From NCBI GenBank assembly GCA_965660955.1, contig CBFIBY010000001.1, positions 1 to 64,000 of the forward strand: 64,000 nt of DNA, given 5' to 3'. A program made the translations under genes and the position numbers. The notes beneath the pieces are model-generated. The model searched no databases. It saw only the letters and a list, made by a program, of their open reading frames with translations, and was not told where the DNA came from. The stretch comes from UBA2040 sp965660955. GTDB taxonomy: Bacteria; Bacteroidota; Bacteroidia; Flavobacteriales_D; Crocinitomicaceae. Below are positions 8,670 to 16,771 of the stretch, in pieces (the stretch's first letter is position 1; each line of letters begins with the position of its first letter).

Positions 8670-8697
8670 AAACCCTTGATATTCTTATCGAGGGTTT
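8670..8697 (+). terminator. Rho-independent terminator after tRNA-Cys
   Basis: Inverted repeat AAACCCTTGAT / ATCGAGGGTTT with a 6-nt loop and one wobble pair, followed by a T run through 8701. Confidence 0.8.
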
Positions 8698-8733
8698 TTT
8701 TGTTCTTCAACCCTCCTGAACAACAAAACACAA

Positions 8734-8770
8734 AAAAACCCTGTCTAGGTATTGCTAAGACAGGGTTTTT
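8734..8770. terminator. Bidirectional terminator between tRNA-Cys and the minus-strand gene
   Basis: AAAAACCCTGTCT / AGACAGGGTTTTT, a 13-bp perfect stem with an 11-nt loop, flanked by A and T runs. It ends 21 bp before the stop of the minus-strand gene and can serve both strands. Confidence 0.8.
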
Positions 8771-8791
8771 CACGTTTAGGTTATTGTAATT

Positions 8792-9673
8792 CTATAAGTG
8801 TATCGTTAATCTCTGGTATTTACCTACTTTTTCTCCGTCTGGCCCATCGGCAGCAACAAAATAGATGTAATCACCTGCTGGAACCAACTGTCCCGACAAG
8901 TCTCTTCCATCCCATTTAGCGTTCGGATCAGTTGTTTGCCAAACTTTATTGTTTGCTTTATCAAGTACAACCAAAGAATAATTCGTTAAGCCTTTTGACT
9001 CCACGAAGAAATTATCGTGAATCCCATCACCGTTTGGTGAGAACGTATTTGGAAGCTTCGATATCCCAAAAGAACTGTTAGATGATTCTGTTGTAGAACC
9101 AACTGCAGGTTTCGCTTCATTTTCAATATTGTTGTTCGTTGTTTCTACTTTTGAGATAGTCGTTACAACTTTTGGATTGTTTGTTTTTGGAATTGTTCGA
9201 ACAGGCTCTGTAACGAGTGGAATAGAAATTTCATTTGTGATTCTATTATCTAGTTTCGTTATTTCTTCGGAAACTGGTTTTTTACTGCCTTTTTCTTGAA
9301 TGGATTTATCGTTCGCTTCAACCTCATTCATCAATTCATTAGAGGCTATATTTTCTTTGGTATCTTCTTCGGTTGCTTCTATTGCAATGCTTTCCGTTTT
9401 ATTGTCTTTTTCTTGAGCAACTTCAATTGTCTTATTTGTCGTTTCATCAGATGTAGATGTGACAGCAAAGTATGATGCAACACTAATGGCAGCTGCACCA
9501 AATATTATAGCGGCAACTTTACCTGCACCAAATGCAGAGGCTCCGGCAGCTCCGCCTCCAGCAGCACCAGCTCCAATTTGAGAGCTAACTGCTTGCCACA
9601 TCTGTGGGTTTACCTCGGAAGCGTGGTTTTGCAGCTTTTCAGCTATCTCTGTTATTATTTTGTCATTCGCCAT
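8792..9673 (-). CDS. Predicted membrane anti-sigma-like protein with gliding-motility-type C-terminal domain
   Basis: 293 residues. The short cytoplasmic N-terminus is about 45 residues and includes NPQMWQAVSSQIG, reminiscent of anti-sigma factors. A Gly/Ala-rich stretch leads to a transmembrane segment (about 51-70, AAIIFGAAAISVASYFAV). A Thr/Glu/Lys-rich extracytoplasmic linker follows (about 75-200). The C-terminal 90 residues match the CHU_C/gliding-motility fold: NTFSPNGDGIHDNFFV, then WDGRDLSGQLVPAGDYIYFV. It lies downstream of, and overlaps by 11 bp, the ECF sigma gene, so it is probably that sigma factor's membrane regulator (inference from position and topology). Direct homology to an anti-sigma domain is not clear. 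Confidence 0.65.
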   Translation of the reverse strand: MANDKIITEIAEKLQNHASEVNPQMWQAVSSQIGAGAAGGGAAGASAFGAGKVAAIIFGAAAISVASYFAVTSTSDETTNKTIEVAQEKDNKTESIAIEATEEDTKENIASNELMNEVEANDKSIQEKGSKKPVSEEITKLDNRITNEISIPLVTEPVRTIPKTNNPKVVTTISKVETTNNNIENEAKPAVGSTTESSNSSFGISKLPNTFSPNGDGIHDNFFVESKGLTNYSLVVLDKANNKVWQTTDPNAKWDGRDLSGQLVPAGDYIYFVAADGPDGEKVGKYQRLTIHL

Positions 9674-10199
9674 AATGCAATTTTTCCAAACTTTTCATTA
9701 AGAAACCTCTCGCTCTTTTGAACTGAGATTTCGATGTATTCTCGGTTATTGCTAAATGTTCAGCAATTTCCCGGTGACTATACCCCTCGATGGCGAACAT
9801 ATTGAAAACAGTACGATAGCCTGTCGGCATTTCTTCTACTAGTTTCAAGATATCCTCTGCGGCCATTTGCTCGAGAGTGAAATCATTATTTTCCAACTTG
9901 TACTCCACATCATCAACTGACATGTCGTATTTCGTCTTTTTATTCTTCCTAATTTGATCCAAACTTGTATTTACAAAAATGCGTCTTACCCAACCTTCGA
10001 ACGAACCATCCTTGTTATAATCTTTCAGGTTCTTGAAGAGTTTAACAAAACTCATTTGACATACGTCTTCTGCTTCCTCCCTGTTTCCAAGGTATCTGAG
10101 ACAAACGGTCATCATTTTTGGACTCAAATATTCAAACAACTTGTGCTGTGCCACATGATTTCCTTGCTTACAATCATCAATTATTTCGTCTAAATTCAT
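9663..10199 (-). CDS. ECF-type RNA polymerase sigma factor
   Basis: 178-residue sigma-70 family ECF factor. Region 2 includes MMTVCLRYLGNREEAEDVCQMSFVKLFKNL (residues about 30-60), with the DVCQ segment that contacts core polymerase, and the -10 recognition helix. Region 4 includes PTGYRTVFNMFAIEGYSHREIAEHLAITENTSKSQFKRAR with its helix-turn-helix. It is the first gene of a two-gene operon with the predicted membrane regulator downstream (11-bp overlap). A TAATTTCG element lies about 26 bp upstream of the ATG. Confidence 0.93.
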   Translation of the reverse strand: MNLDEIIDDCKQGNHVAQHKLFEYLSPKMMTVCLRYLGNREEAEDVCQMSFVKLFKNLKDYNKDGSFEGWVRRIFVNTSLDQIRKNKKTKYDMSVDDVEYKLENNDFTLEQMAAEDILKLVEEMPTGYRTVFNMFAIEGYSHREIAEHLAITENTSKSQFKRARGFLMKSLEKLHYGE

Positions 10200-10224
10200 A
10201 TATAACGCAGCATTCTTATTGACC

Positions 10225-10232
10225 CGAAATTA
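10225..10232 (-). promoter_or_regulatory. -7-like element (TAnnTTCG variant) before the ECF sigma gene
   Basis: TAATTTCG on the minus strand, one base off the TAnnTTTG consensus. The same TTCG variant precedes rnr, usp and pheS. Confidence 0.35.
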
Positions 10233-10305
10233 ATTCAAAAGGTTGCACGAAGCGTAAAAAAACTAGATAAAAAAGTTATTTTTACTCTTTACATTAGAAT
10301 TTTTA

Positions 10306-11535
10306 ATGCGTCTATCGAGTTTCTTTCTTCTTGTTTTTTCCTTTTTAATCACTGAAATATCTTTTGCAAAAAAGGGCATTACACATGGTTCTTGGCAAGG
10401 AAAACTTCAACTCACGCAAACAATCAATCTTCCCTTTAAAATGGAGCTCACCAAAGGAGGAGAGTCACCTCAAATTCAAATTCAAAACGCAAGTGAAAAA
10501 ATAGATCTAATATTTACGTCAAAGCAAAACGACACTTTGGTTTATGATTTCCCTCAATTTGATTCCCGATTAAACATTGTGTTTACCTCAAATAAATCCT
10601 TCTCGGGTTATTGGTGGAATAAGAATAAAAAAGGAATGTACACTATTCCCTTGACGGGCCATTATTGTTCGAATGACCTGTTTGAATGTGAAAAATATAT
10701 TCCCTTAGAAAACACCTTTTTACCTAAAAAGTGGAAAACAAGTTTTGCTTATAACACAGTTGACAATTGGCCAGCAATCGGGTTGTTTGATAAAAGTGGT
10801 GAAGATGTTATAGGAACTTTTTTAACAGAGACTGGAGATTACCGCTTTCTTGATGGGAATATGTATGGAAATCAAATGTTCTTGTCTTGTTTTGATGGCT
10901 CACATGCTTTTTTATTCAAAGCAGAAATGCGCAATGATACCTTAACGGGTGTGTTTTATTCTGGTTCACACTATTCTTGTGAATGGCAAGCTGTGCCGGA
11001 TGAAGAATACGAATTACCACATCCTGATGAGTTGACGTATGTCGTGAATGACAACCCCCTTCAATTTTCGTTCAATCAAATCGATGGAAAAGAATTTAGT
11101 TATCCTCATGAGGCTTATGCAGACAAGGTGACTATTATTCAAATTATGGGTTCTTGGTGTCCCAATTGTATGGATGAAACCAAGTATTACCAAGATTTAT
11201 ATTCGAAATATCACGATAAAGGTCTCGAAATAATTCTTATTGGATATGAAGCCGGTGCCTGTATTGCTGATTACACCCAAAAGTTGAATCGGTTTAAAGA
11301 AAGAAATGAAATTCCATTTACAATGCTTGTGGGAGGTCCCGCTAGTAAAAACAAAGCAGCGGAAGACTTTTCAATGCTCAACCATATTATTTCCTTCCCT
11401 ACGTCAATATTTGTTCGTCGTGACGGATCAATAGAAAAAGTGCACACAGGGTTTAACGGACCAAGCACGGGTCAATATTACACAGAGTACATGATAGAAA
11501 CGGAAAAGTTAATTCTAGAAATGTTAGGGAATTAA
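10306..11535 (+). CDS. Secreted thioredoxin-like (TlpA-family) protein
   Basis: 409 residues. A signal peptide (MRLSSFFLLVFSFLITEISFA) directs export. Residues of about 25-245 form a beta-rich domain of unknown type, with two pairs of Cys (HYCSNDLFEC and others). The C-terminal 140 residues are a TlpA/redoxin fold with the active site GSWCPNCMDE (C-P-N-C) and the cis-Pro segment SFPTSIFVRRDG. It probably acts as a periplasmic thiol-disulfide reductase; the substrate is unknown. The stop overlaps that of convergent rpiB by 4 bp (TTAA). Confidence 0.85.
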   Translation: MRLSSFFLLVFSFLITEISFAKKGITHGSWQGKLQLTQTINLPFKMELTKGGESPQIQIQNASEKIDLIFTSKQNDTLVYDFPQFDSRLNIVFTSNKSFSGYWWNKNKKGMYTIPLTGHYCSNDLFECEKYIPLENTFLPKKWKTSFAYNTVDNWPAIGLFDKSGEDVIGTFLTETGDYRFLDGNMYGNQMFLSCFDGSHAFLFKAEMRNDTLTGVFYSGSHYSCEWQAVPDEEYELPHPDELTYVVNDNPLQFSFNQIDGKEFSYPHEAYADKVTIIQIMGSWCPNCMDETKYYQDLYSKYHDKGLEIILIGYEAGACIADYTQKLNRFKERNEIPFTMLVGGPASKNKAAEDFSMLNHIISFPTSIFVRRDGSIEKVHTGFNGPSTGQYYTEYMIETEKLILEMLGN

Positions 11536-11972
11536 GCGCAGGCTATTTTATCTACTCTTCTTTCGTGTCTTCCCCCTTCAAATTCTGTTTCAAAAAAAGT
11601 GTCGATCATTTCTATTCCATCCTCTTCAGAGATAAAACGAGCAGGTAAGGCGATAATATTAGCGTTATTATGAAGTCTTGCTAATTCAGCCAATTCCTTT
11701 TTCCAGCACAAAGCAGAACGAACACCCGCGTGTTTATTTGCTGTCATGTTAATTCCATTTCCAGATCCACAAATTAATACACCCAACATGTTTTTGTTTT
11801 GTTCTACCTTTGAAGCAACAGGGTGACCGAAATCAGGATAATCAATACTCTCCTCGGAATGACAGCCGAAATCTTCGACTTCATACCCCTTGTTGATTAA
11901 GTGTTCTTTTATTCTTTCTTTTAGTTTAAATCCGGCGTGATCACAACCAATTGGGACGAGCATTTTTTCCAT
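11532..11972 (-). CDS. rpiB: Ribose-5-phosphate isomerase B
   Basis: RpiB/LacAB-family sugar-phosphate isomerase interconverting ribose-5-P and ribulose-5-P in the pentose phosphate pathway. It begins MEKMLVPIGCDHAGFKLKE (GCDHAG substrate-binding motif) and contains the catalytic-Cys segment GVLICGSGNGINMTANK and the HNNANIIALPARF motif. The ATG at 11972 gives 146 residues, the usual length. A longer reading from 12011 is rejected because it would cover the TAACTTTG promoter element. The gene converges on the thioredoxin-like gene with a 4-bp overlap. The probable origin region lies upstream. Confidence 0.94.
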   Translation of the reverse strand: MEKMLVPIGCDHAGFKLKERIKEHLINKGYEVEDFGCHSEESIDYPDFGHPVASKVEQNKNMLGVLICGSGNGINMTANKHAGVRSALCWKKELAELARLHNNANIIALPARFISEEDGIEMIDTFFETEFEGGRHERRVDKIACA

Positions 11973-11990
11973 TTTTCGAATTGTTTTAGA

Positions 11991-11998
11991 CAAAGTTA
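11991..11998 (-). promoter_or_regulatory. -7 element of rpiB promoter
   Basis: TAACTTTG on the minus strand, a full TAnnTTTG match, 18 bp before the chosen rpiB ATG; it supports the shorter start. Confidence 0.5.
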
Positions 11999-12019
11999 GT
12001 GATATTAACAAAACGACTT

Positions 12020-12400
12020 TATTACAAACATCAATACTTTTTCACAGCTTTTAATTGCTTGAAAATCAAGGTTTGTTAACAATTAGTTATTCACGGTATT
12101 TATAAAAATTTGTGGATAATCAACTAAGAAATAAGGAAAGGTTTATCTAGGATTAATGTAGAATTATTTCTAACCAAAATTGGAATGAGAATTCCTAGAA
12201 AAGTTAGCGGGTTTTCATCCAAAGTTATTCACTTAGTTTTCGACCAAAAACAATTCGAATTAACAGTAAACTTATTCACCTTATATAAAAACCTTAAATT
12301 GTTAATAGATATATAATTTGCCTAAAAATCAAAACTTTCTGTACTTTGGAGGTGTTAACAAAACCGAGTTTTTAGTGAACAACTTAAAATCCTAGAAAAA
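12020..12400. other. Candidate chromosomal replication origin (oriC)
   Basis: The longest gene-free stretch in the window, about 0.5 kb and strongly AT-rich. It contains a perfect E. coli-type DnaA box, TTATCCACA (minus strand, 12119-12111), a TTTTTCACA (12038-12046) fitting TTWTNCACA, and three one-mismatch boxes sharing the octamer TTATTCAC (12087-12095, 12225-12233, 12272-12280). Directly after the last box comes an almost pure A/T segment (about 12281-12320) that could be the unwinding element. Three parS-like sites lie 10-12 kb away and mnmG is close. A GC-skew plot would be decisive. Alternatively the boxes could be a DnaA-regulatory or titration site. Confidence 0.5.
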
Positions 12401-12472
12401 TTCAAAATAGTTTAACACATATCAACAGCCTTAATAAAAATAATAGAAATTAATTTTATAAATCTTTTAATA

Positions 12473-13930
12473 TTGTTTATTACAAAAGTCCATATTTCCT
12501 TTCTCATTTGCTTTTTGATTTCGTTTGTTGTATCTTCTCAAAACGACACCACAACAGGTACGAAAATATACTACTATCCATCTGGAAAACAATCATCTAC
12601 AGGATATTTAAAAAATGGAAATCCAATTGGCAAATGGACAAATTTTTACGAGTCTGGACAAATTCGTAGCGAAGGAATTTGGAAAGCAAATGGACTCGAT
12701 AGTATTTGGCTTTTTTATAGTGTCGATGGAAATATTTCTCGTTCGATTTCTTACGAGAATAATCTCAAAAATGGTCGATATATCGTTTATGATTCTTCTC
12801 AAATGATTCAATTCGATGGATATTATATAAACGATACCCTTCAGGGGCCTTTTAAGAAATACAATAACGGAAACTTAATTGAAGAAGGTAGTTACGACAA
12901 TGGAGTTGTAAATGGATTTTTACGGGAGTATGACGAGAGCTCAGGGCGTGTAATTGCCATTAAGAACTATTCCGCTGGAATAGAAGAAGAAGTGAGTACA
13001 ATTAACCGTATGATCAATGGTAAAAAAGAAGGCCTTTGGCAAACCTTTGATGAAGATGGAAAATTGATTTCTCAAGAAATGTATCGAAATGGGCGATTGA
13101 TTAAAGACGATTCAGATTCAAATGTCTCTTTTGATTTTGAAAAAGAATTTCACCCGAATGGTCAATTAAAGACACAATATGCTTTGTTGGATGGTTTAAA
13201 GTCAGGCGTAAAATCCAATTACGATGAAACAGGAAATAAACTACTTTCGGAGGTTTATGAAAACGACACCTTAAAAGCCGTTGGTTGGTTCACAAATGAT
13301 GGATCTAAAGATAGTACATGGCAGTATTATTATCCAGATGGATCAGTTCTTTCTAAAGGGAAATACGAGGAGGGCAACAAAGAAGGAGTGTGGGTGTATT
13401 ACTTTAAGGATGGTTCCGTTGAGCAAAAAGGAAGTTATTTTCAGGGATTGCCAACAGGGGAGTGGATGTGGTATTATCCAAATTTGCAACTGAGACGCGT
13501 AGAAAATTTTTACAAAGGAAAATACGAAGGAGATATTATTGATTACGACAGCACAGGTAAGCTTATCCAGAAACAGACGTATGCTTACAATGAACTAGAA
13601 GGAGATTACTATTATTTCATAGGTGATCAACAAGAGAAGGGGAAACTTCAAAACGGCTTGAGACAAGGAAAGTGGGTGTTCAATTATTCAAATGGAAAGA
13701 AAGCTTTTGTCGGAAAATACAAAGATGGTCGACCACATGGCAAACACCGATATTGGTTTGATAATGGAAAACGATCCTTTATAATTTGGTATAACAGAGG
13801 TAAAATTGACGGAAAAAAACTAGAGTTTTACGAACGCGGCGGATTAATGCATACTTATTATTATAAAAACGGAAAGTTAATTTCTATCGACGATATAAAT
13901 CTCAATGAAGATCGAATCAAGATGGATTAG
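12473..13930 (+). CDS. Secreted MORN-repeat (YwqK-type) protein
   Basis: 485 residues, starting at a TTG because no ATG precedes the signal peptide (MFITKVHISFLICFLISFVV, ending near SSQ). The rest is a tandem array of about 20-25-residue units of the form NG-x-x-G-x-W-x-x-Y-Y-x-x-G, typical of MORN_2/YwqK antitoxin-like repeats (for example NGNPIGKWTNFYESGQIRSE and KGSYFQGLPTGEWMWYYP). Similar secreted proteins are common in Flavobacteriia; no enzymatic motif is seen. The left-edge fragment at 1-251 looks related. The stop overlaps that of convergent rnr by 4 bp. Confidence 0.8.
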   Translation: MFITKVHISFLICFLISFVVSSQNDTTTGTKIYYYPSGKQSSTGYLKNGNPIGKWTNFYESGQIRSEGIWKANGLDSIWLFYSVDGNISRSISYENNLKNGRYIVYDSSQMIQFDGYYINDTLQGPFKKYNNGNLIEEGSYDNGVVNGFLREYDESSGRVIAIKNYSAGIEEEVSTINRMINGKKEGLWQTFDEDGKLISQEMYRNGRLIKDDSDSNVSFDFEKEFHPNGQLKTQYALLDGLKSGVKSNYDETGNKLLSEVYENDTLKAVGWFTNDGSKDSTWQYYYPDGSVLSKGKYEEGNKEGVWVYYFKDGSVEQKGSYFQGLPTGEWMWYYPNLQLRRVENFYKGKYEGDIIDYDSTGKLIQKQTYAYNELEGDYYYFIGDQQEKGKLQNGLRQGKWVFNYSNGKKAFVGKYKDGRPHGKHRYWFDNGKRSFIIWYNRGKIDGKKLEFYERGGLMHTYYYKNGKLISIDDINLNEDRIKMD

Positions 13931-16083
13931 TCTACGATTAATTCCAAATCAATCTGTCTTTTACGAAGATGAACTTCGTAAATTTTAACATTGACTTTAT
14001 CACCAATATTGTAGATTTTATTGTTTTTCTTACCGGTGATTTGGAATAAATCAGCATCAAAATAATAACGATCACCCGGAATGTCCATCATTGGAACCAT
14101 TCCTTCGCATTTGTTTTCATCCATTTTTACGTACATACCATGTTCAGCAATTCCTGAAATCGTACCAGCAAATTCTTGTCCAACCTTATCTTGAACAAAT
14201 AAAACTTGGAAATATTTAGTCGATTCTCTTTCCGCTTCCGAGGCTTTTCTTTCCATTCGAGAAATTCGCTTACAGATGTCGTTTAAATCGTTTCCGTAGT
14301 GGTGTTTTTGCGTAGTTAATTCCTCCTGTAAAATACGATGTACGACTAAATCTGCGTATCGACGGATGGGAGAAGTGAAATGCGTATAATGTTCAAATGC
14401 TAGACCATAATGACCAATATTTTGCATTTCATAGGTTGCTTTTGCCATGGATCGAATAGCCATATTTTGGATCAATGGAAACTCGTTTTTATAACGAATA
14501 TCCTCCAAAAGAGAATTCATTTTTTTAGCAATTTCATCCTGGTGATCAAATGAAATTTCGTAGCCAAACTTTTGAATAAATACATTGAAAAGTTCCACTT
14601 TGGCGGGATCTGGTTTATCATGAACACGATATACAAAAGGAACCTTATCTTTTCCTTTCTTGGTTTTTCCCATGAATTCAGCCACTTTTCTATTGGCAAG
14701 CAACATGAATTCTTCAATCAATTTATTTGCATCTTTTGATACCTTTATTACTAAACTTTCAGGGTAACCTTTATCATCTAATTTAAATCGAACCTCTTCT
14801 GATTCAATGGATAAAGCACCTTTTTTCATTCGTTTTCCGCGAAGAATTTTAGCAATTTTATCGAAAAGTAGAATTTCTTTTTTGTAATCTCCTTCCGCCC
14901 CTTCGATGATAACTTGCGCATCTTCATATGCAAATCTGCGGTCTGAATGAATAACTGTTTTACCAAACCATTCATTGAATACCTTACCATTATCATCCAT
15001 TTCGAAAACAGCGGAGAATGTAAATTTATCTTCATTTGGTCGAAGACTGCAGGCTAAATTTGAAAGTTGCTCAGGTAACATAGGAATCACACGATCTACT
15101 AGGTAAACAGAGTTTGAACGTTTTAGTGCCTCAGCATCCATAGCTGTTCCAGGTCGAACGTAATGACTAACGTCTGCAATGTGAACACCAATTTCCCAAT
15201 TTCCATTTTTTAATTTTTGAATAGAAAGAGCATCGTCAAAATCTTTTGCGTCAACTGGATCAATAGTAAAAGTGGTAATATTTCGCATATCACGACGGTT
15301 TTTCACCTCTTCTGGGTCTAATTCCATCGTCACTTTTTCGGATTCAGTTAATACTTCCTGTGGAAAAACATAGTCTATTCCTTGATTACAAAGAATACTA
15401 ATCATTTCATTATCATTCGGATTGCTTCCGCTAAGGACTTCTAAAACTTCACCATAAGGATTCTCGGCAGATTTAGGCCAAACCGTTATTTGAACCAATG
15501 CACGATCTTTATTTTTAGCTCCTTTGAGTTTTTCTTTCGGTATATAAATATCTGTTCCAACACGAGCATTATCAGGGATTAGAAAAGCAAATTTTTCATG
15601 CAACTCAAGAGTTCCAACGAATTGTGTTCGTTCTCTTTCTACCACTTCAATGATTTTTCCTTCCCATCGTCCGCTTCCTTTTTTAATGACTTGGACTTTT
15701 ACAAGATCGCCCGACATGGATTGATTTACATTTTGTGGGGCAATGAAGATGTCGGTATCTTTTTCATCTACGCGGACAAATCCTGCACCTCGCATAGTCA
15801 TGTCCAGATAGCCAACCACAAAAAGGCCTGACTTATTTAGTTTAAACTCTCCATGATTGATGGCTTTTAGAAACCCATCTTTACTGAGGTCCATTAAGAT
15901 ATTGTAAGTAAGTTTTCGAAGTGCGTTTTCTTTTATTTCAAGCGCACTGCAAATCTCGCGATGTGTAAATGAGCTATCCGTGTTTCTTTCAAAAAAACGG
16001 CGGATTAAATTTTGTAAGCTTGATTTATGGTTTTTGGATTTCCCTTTGGATCTTCCGTGAGTTGTCTTTTTTTTTCGAGACAT
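13927..16083 (-). CDS. rnr: Ribonuclease R
   Basis: 718-residue RNB-family 3'-5' exoribonuclease that degrades structured RNA. Order: basic N-terminus (MSRKKKTTHGRSKGKSKNHK), a winged-helix domain (about 25-80), cold-shock domains (about 85-230), then the RNB catalytic domain starting near ITTFTIDPVDAKDFDDALS, which holds the catalytic Asp cluster (DPVDAKDFDD). The HYTHFTSPIRRYADLVVHR motif and a C-terminal S1 domain (GTISGIAEHGMYVKM) complete it. Length and order are normal. It may have its own promoter: a TAAATTCG element lies 20 bp upstream. Confidence 0.96.
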   Translation of the reverse strand: MSRKKKTTHGRSKGKSKNHKSSLQNLIRRFFERNTDSSFTHREICSALEIKENALRKLTYNILMDLSKDGFLKAINHGEFKLNKSGLFVVGYLDMTMRGAGFVRVDEKDTDIFIAPQNVNQSMSGDLVKVQVIKKGSGRWEGKIIEVVERERTQFVGTLELHEKFAFLIPDNARVGTDIYIPKEKLKGAKNKDRALVQITVWPKSAENPYGEVLEVLSGSNPNDNEMISILCNQGIDYVFPQEVLTESEKVTMELDPEEVKNRRDMRNITTFTIDPVDAKDFDDALSIQKLKNGNWEIGVHIADVSHYVRPGTAMDAEALKRSNSVYLVDRVIPMLPEQLSNLACSLRPNEDKFTFSAVFEMDDNGKVFNEWFGKTVIHSDRRFAYEDAQVIIEGAEGDYKKEILLFDKIAKILRGKRMKKGALSIESEEVRFKLDDKGYPESLVIKVSKDANKLIEEFMLLANRKVAEFMGKTKKGKDKVPFVYRVHDKPDPAKVELFNVFIQKFGYEISFDHQDEIAKKMNSLLEDIRYKNEFPLIQNMAIRSMAKATYEMQNIGHYGLAFEHYTHFTSPIRRYADLVVHRILQEELTTQKHHYGNDLNDICKRISRMERKASEAERESTKYFQVLFVQDKVGQEFAGTISGIAEHGMYVKMDENKCEGMVPMMDIPGDRYYFDADLFQITGKKNNKIYNIGDKVNVKIYEVHLRKRQIDLELIVD

Positions 16084-16103
16084 ATAGGTTTATGTAATTT
16101 TTG

Positions 16104-16111
16104 CGAATTTA
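16104..16111 (-). promoter_or_regulatory. -7-like element (TAnnTTCG variant) of rnr
   Basis: TAAATTCG on the minus strand about 20 bp before the rnr ATG; same variant as before the ECF sigma gene, usp and pheS. Confidence 0.35.
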
Positions 16112-16156
16112 CAATTAATTAGCCTTCTAGATGTTACACGTTAAACAAGTGTTTAT

Positions 16157-16164
16157 TAACTTTG
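16157..16164 (+). promoter_or_regulatory. -7 element of ferritin promoter
   Basis: TAACTTTG, a full TAnnTTTG match, 22 bp before the ferritin ATG. No convincing -33 element was seen. Confidence 0.5.
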
Positions 16165-16186
16165 TTAGAACTACAAAGCAAAAACA

Positions 16187-16711
16187 ATGAACACGAAAGT
16201 AGAAAAGGCGTTAAACGCTCAAATTATAAAGGAATCATCTTCATCTCAATTTTATCTTTCTATGGCCTCTTGGGCAGAAAACAATGGGTTGAGTGGAACA
16301 GCTCAGTTCATGTATCAACATTCAGACGAGGAGCGGTTTCACATGTTGAAATTAGTTAAGTTTATTAACGAAAGAGGAGGTACTGCTGTTATTCCTGCAA
16401 TAGAGCAACCACCTGTAAAATTTAAAAATTTAGAGAGTGTTTTCGAACTCTTGTTAGAGCATGAATTATCTGTTACTGAAAGTATAAACAAGATTGTGGA
16501 TGTGTGTTTGAAAGAAAAAGATTACACAACACATAACTTCATTCAATGGTATGTGGCAGAACAATTAGAAGAAGAAGCTCTAGCGCGAACAATTTTGGAT
16601 AAGTTGAAATTAATAGGTGGCGATAAGGGGGGAATGTACATGTTTGATAGAGATTTAGAAAACTCTGCTATCAATGGTGTTCCGAATGCTCCAGATGCTC
16701 CAGCGAACTAA
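16187..16711 (+). CDS. ftnA: Bacterial non-haem ferritin
   Basis: 174-residue FtnA-type ferritin that oxidises Fe(II) and stores the mineral in a 24-subunit shell. Ferroxidase-centre ligands expected for the family are present: Glu in IIKESSSSQFYLSM (about 16), Glu/His in HSDEERFHMLKL (about 49-52), Glu in LLLEHELSVTESI (about 93) and Glu in VAEQLEEEALA (about 126-130). The length is normal. It is probably monocistronic or leads into the downstream cyclase, which has its own promoter-like element. Confidence 0.93.
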   Translation: MNTKVEKALNAQIIKESSSSQFYLSMASWAENNGLSGTAQFMYQHSDEERFHMLKLVKFINERGGTAVIPAIEQPPVKFKNLESVFELLLEHELSVTESINKIVDVCLKEKDYTTHNFIQWYVAEQLEEEALARTILDKLKLIGGDKGGMYMFDRDLENSAINGVPNAPDAPAN

Positions 16712-16742
16712 GAATAGCGCTTTCGCATTACATAAAATTGTG

Positions 16743-16750
16743 TTACTTTG
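16743..16750 (+). promoter_or_regulatory. -7-like element before the propeller-cyclase gene
   Basis: TTACTTTG, seven of eight bases of TAnnTTTG. It overlaps the in-frame TTG at 16748 and therefore argues for the ATG at 16772 as start. Confidence 0.35.
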
Positions 16751-16771
16751 TTAAAAAATCGCCCTGCGAAT

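Noticed and set aside
8574..8789. 71-codon plus-strand open frame over the tRNA-Cys
   Set aside because: It covers the tRNA gene and both terminators; not a protein gene.
12473..13930. Periodic sequence in the MORN gene considered as a DNA tandem repeat or CRISPR-like array
   Set aside because: Periodicity is at the protein level with strongly diverged DNA; there are no identical direct repeats with spacers.
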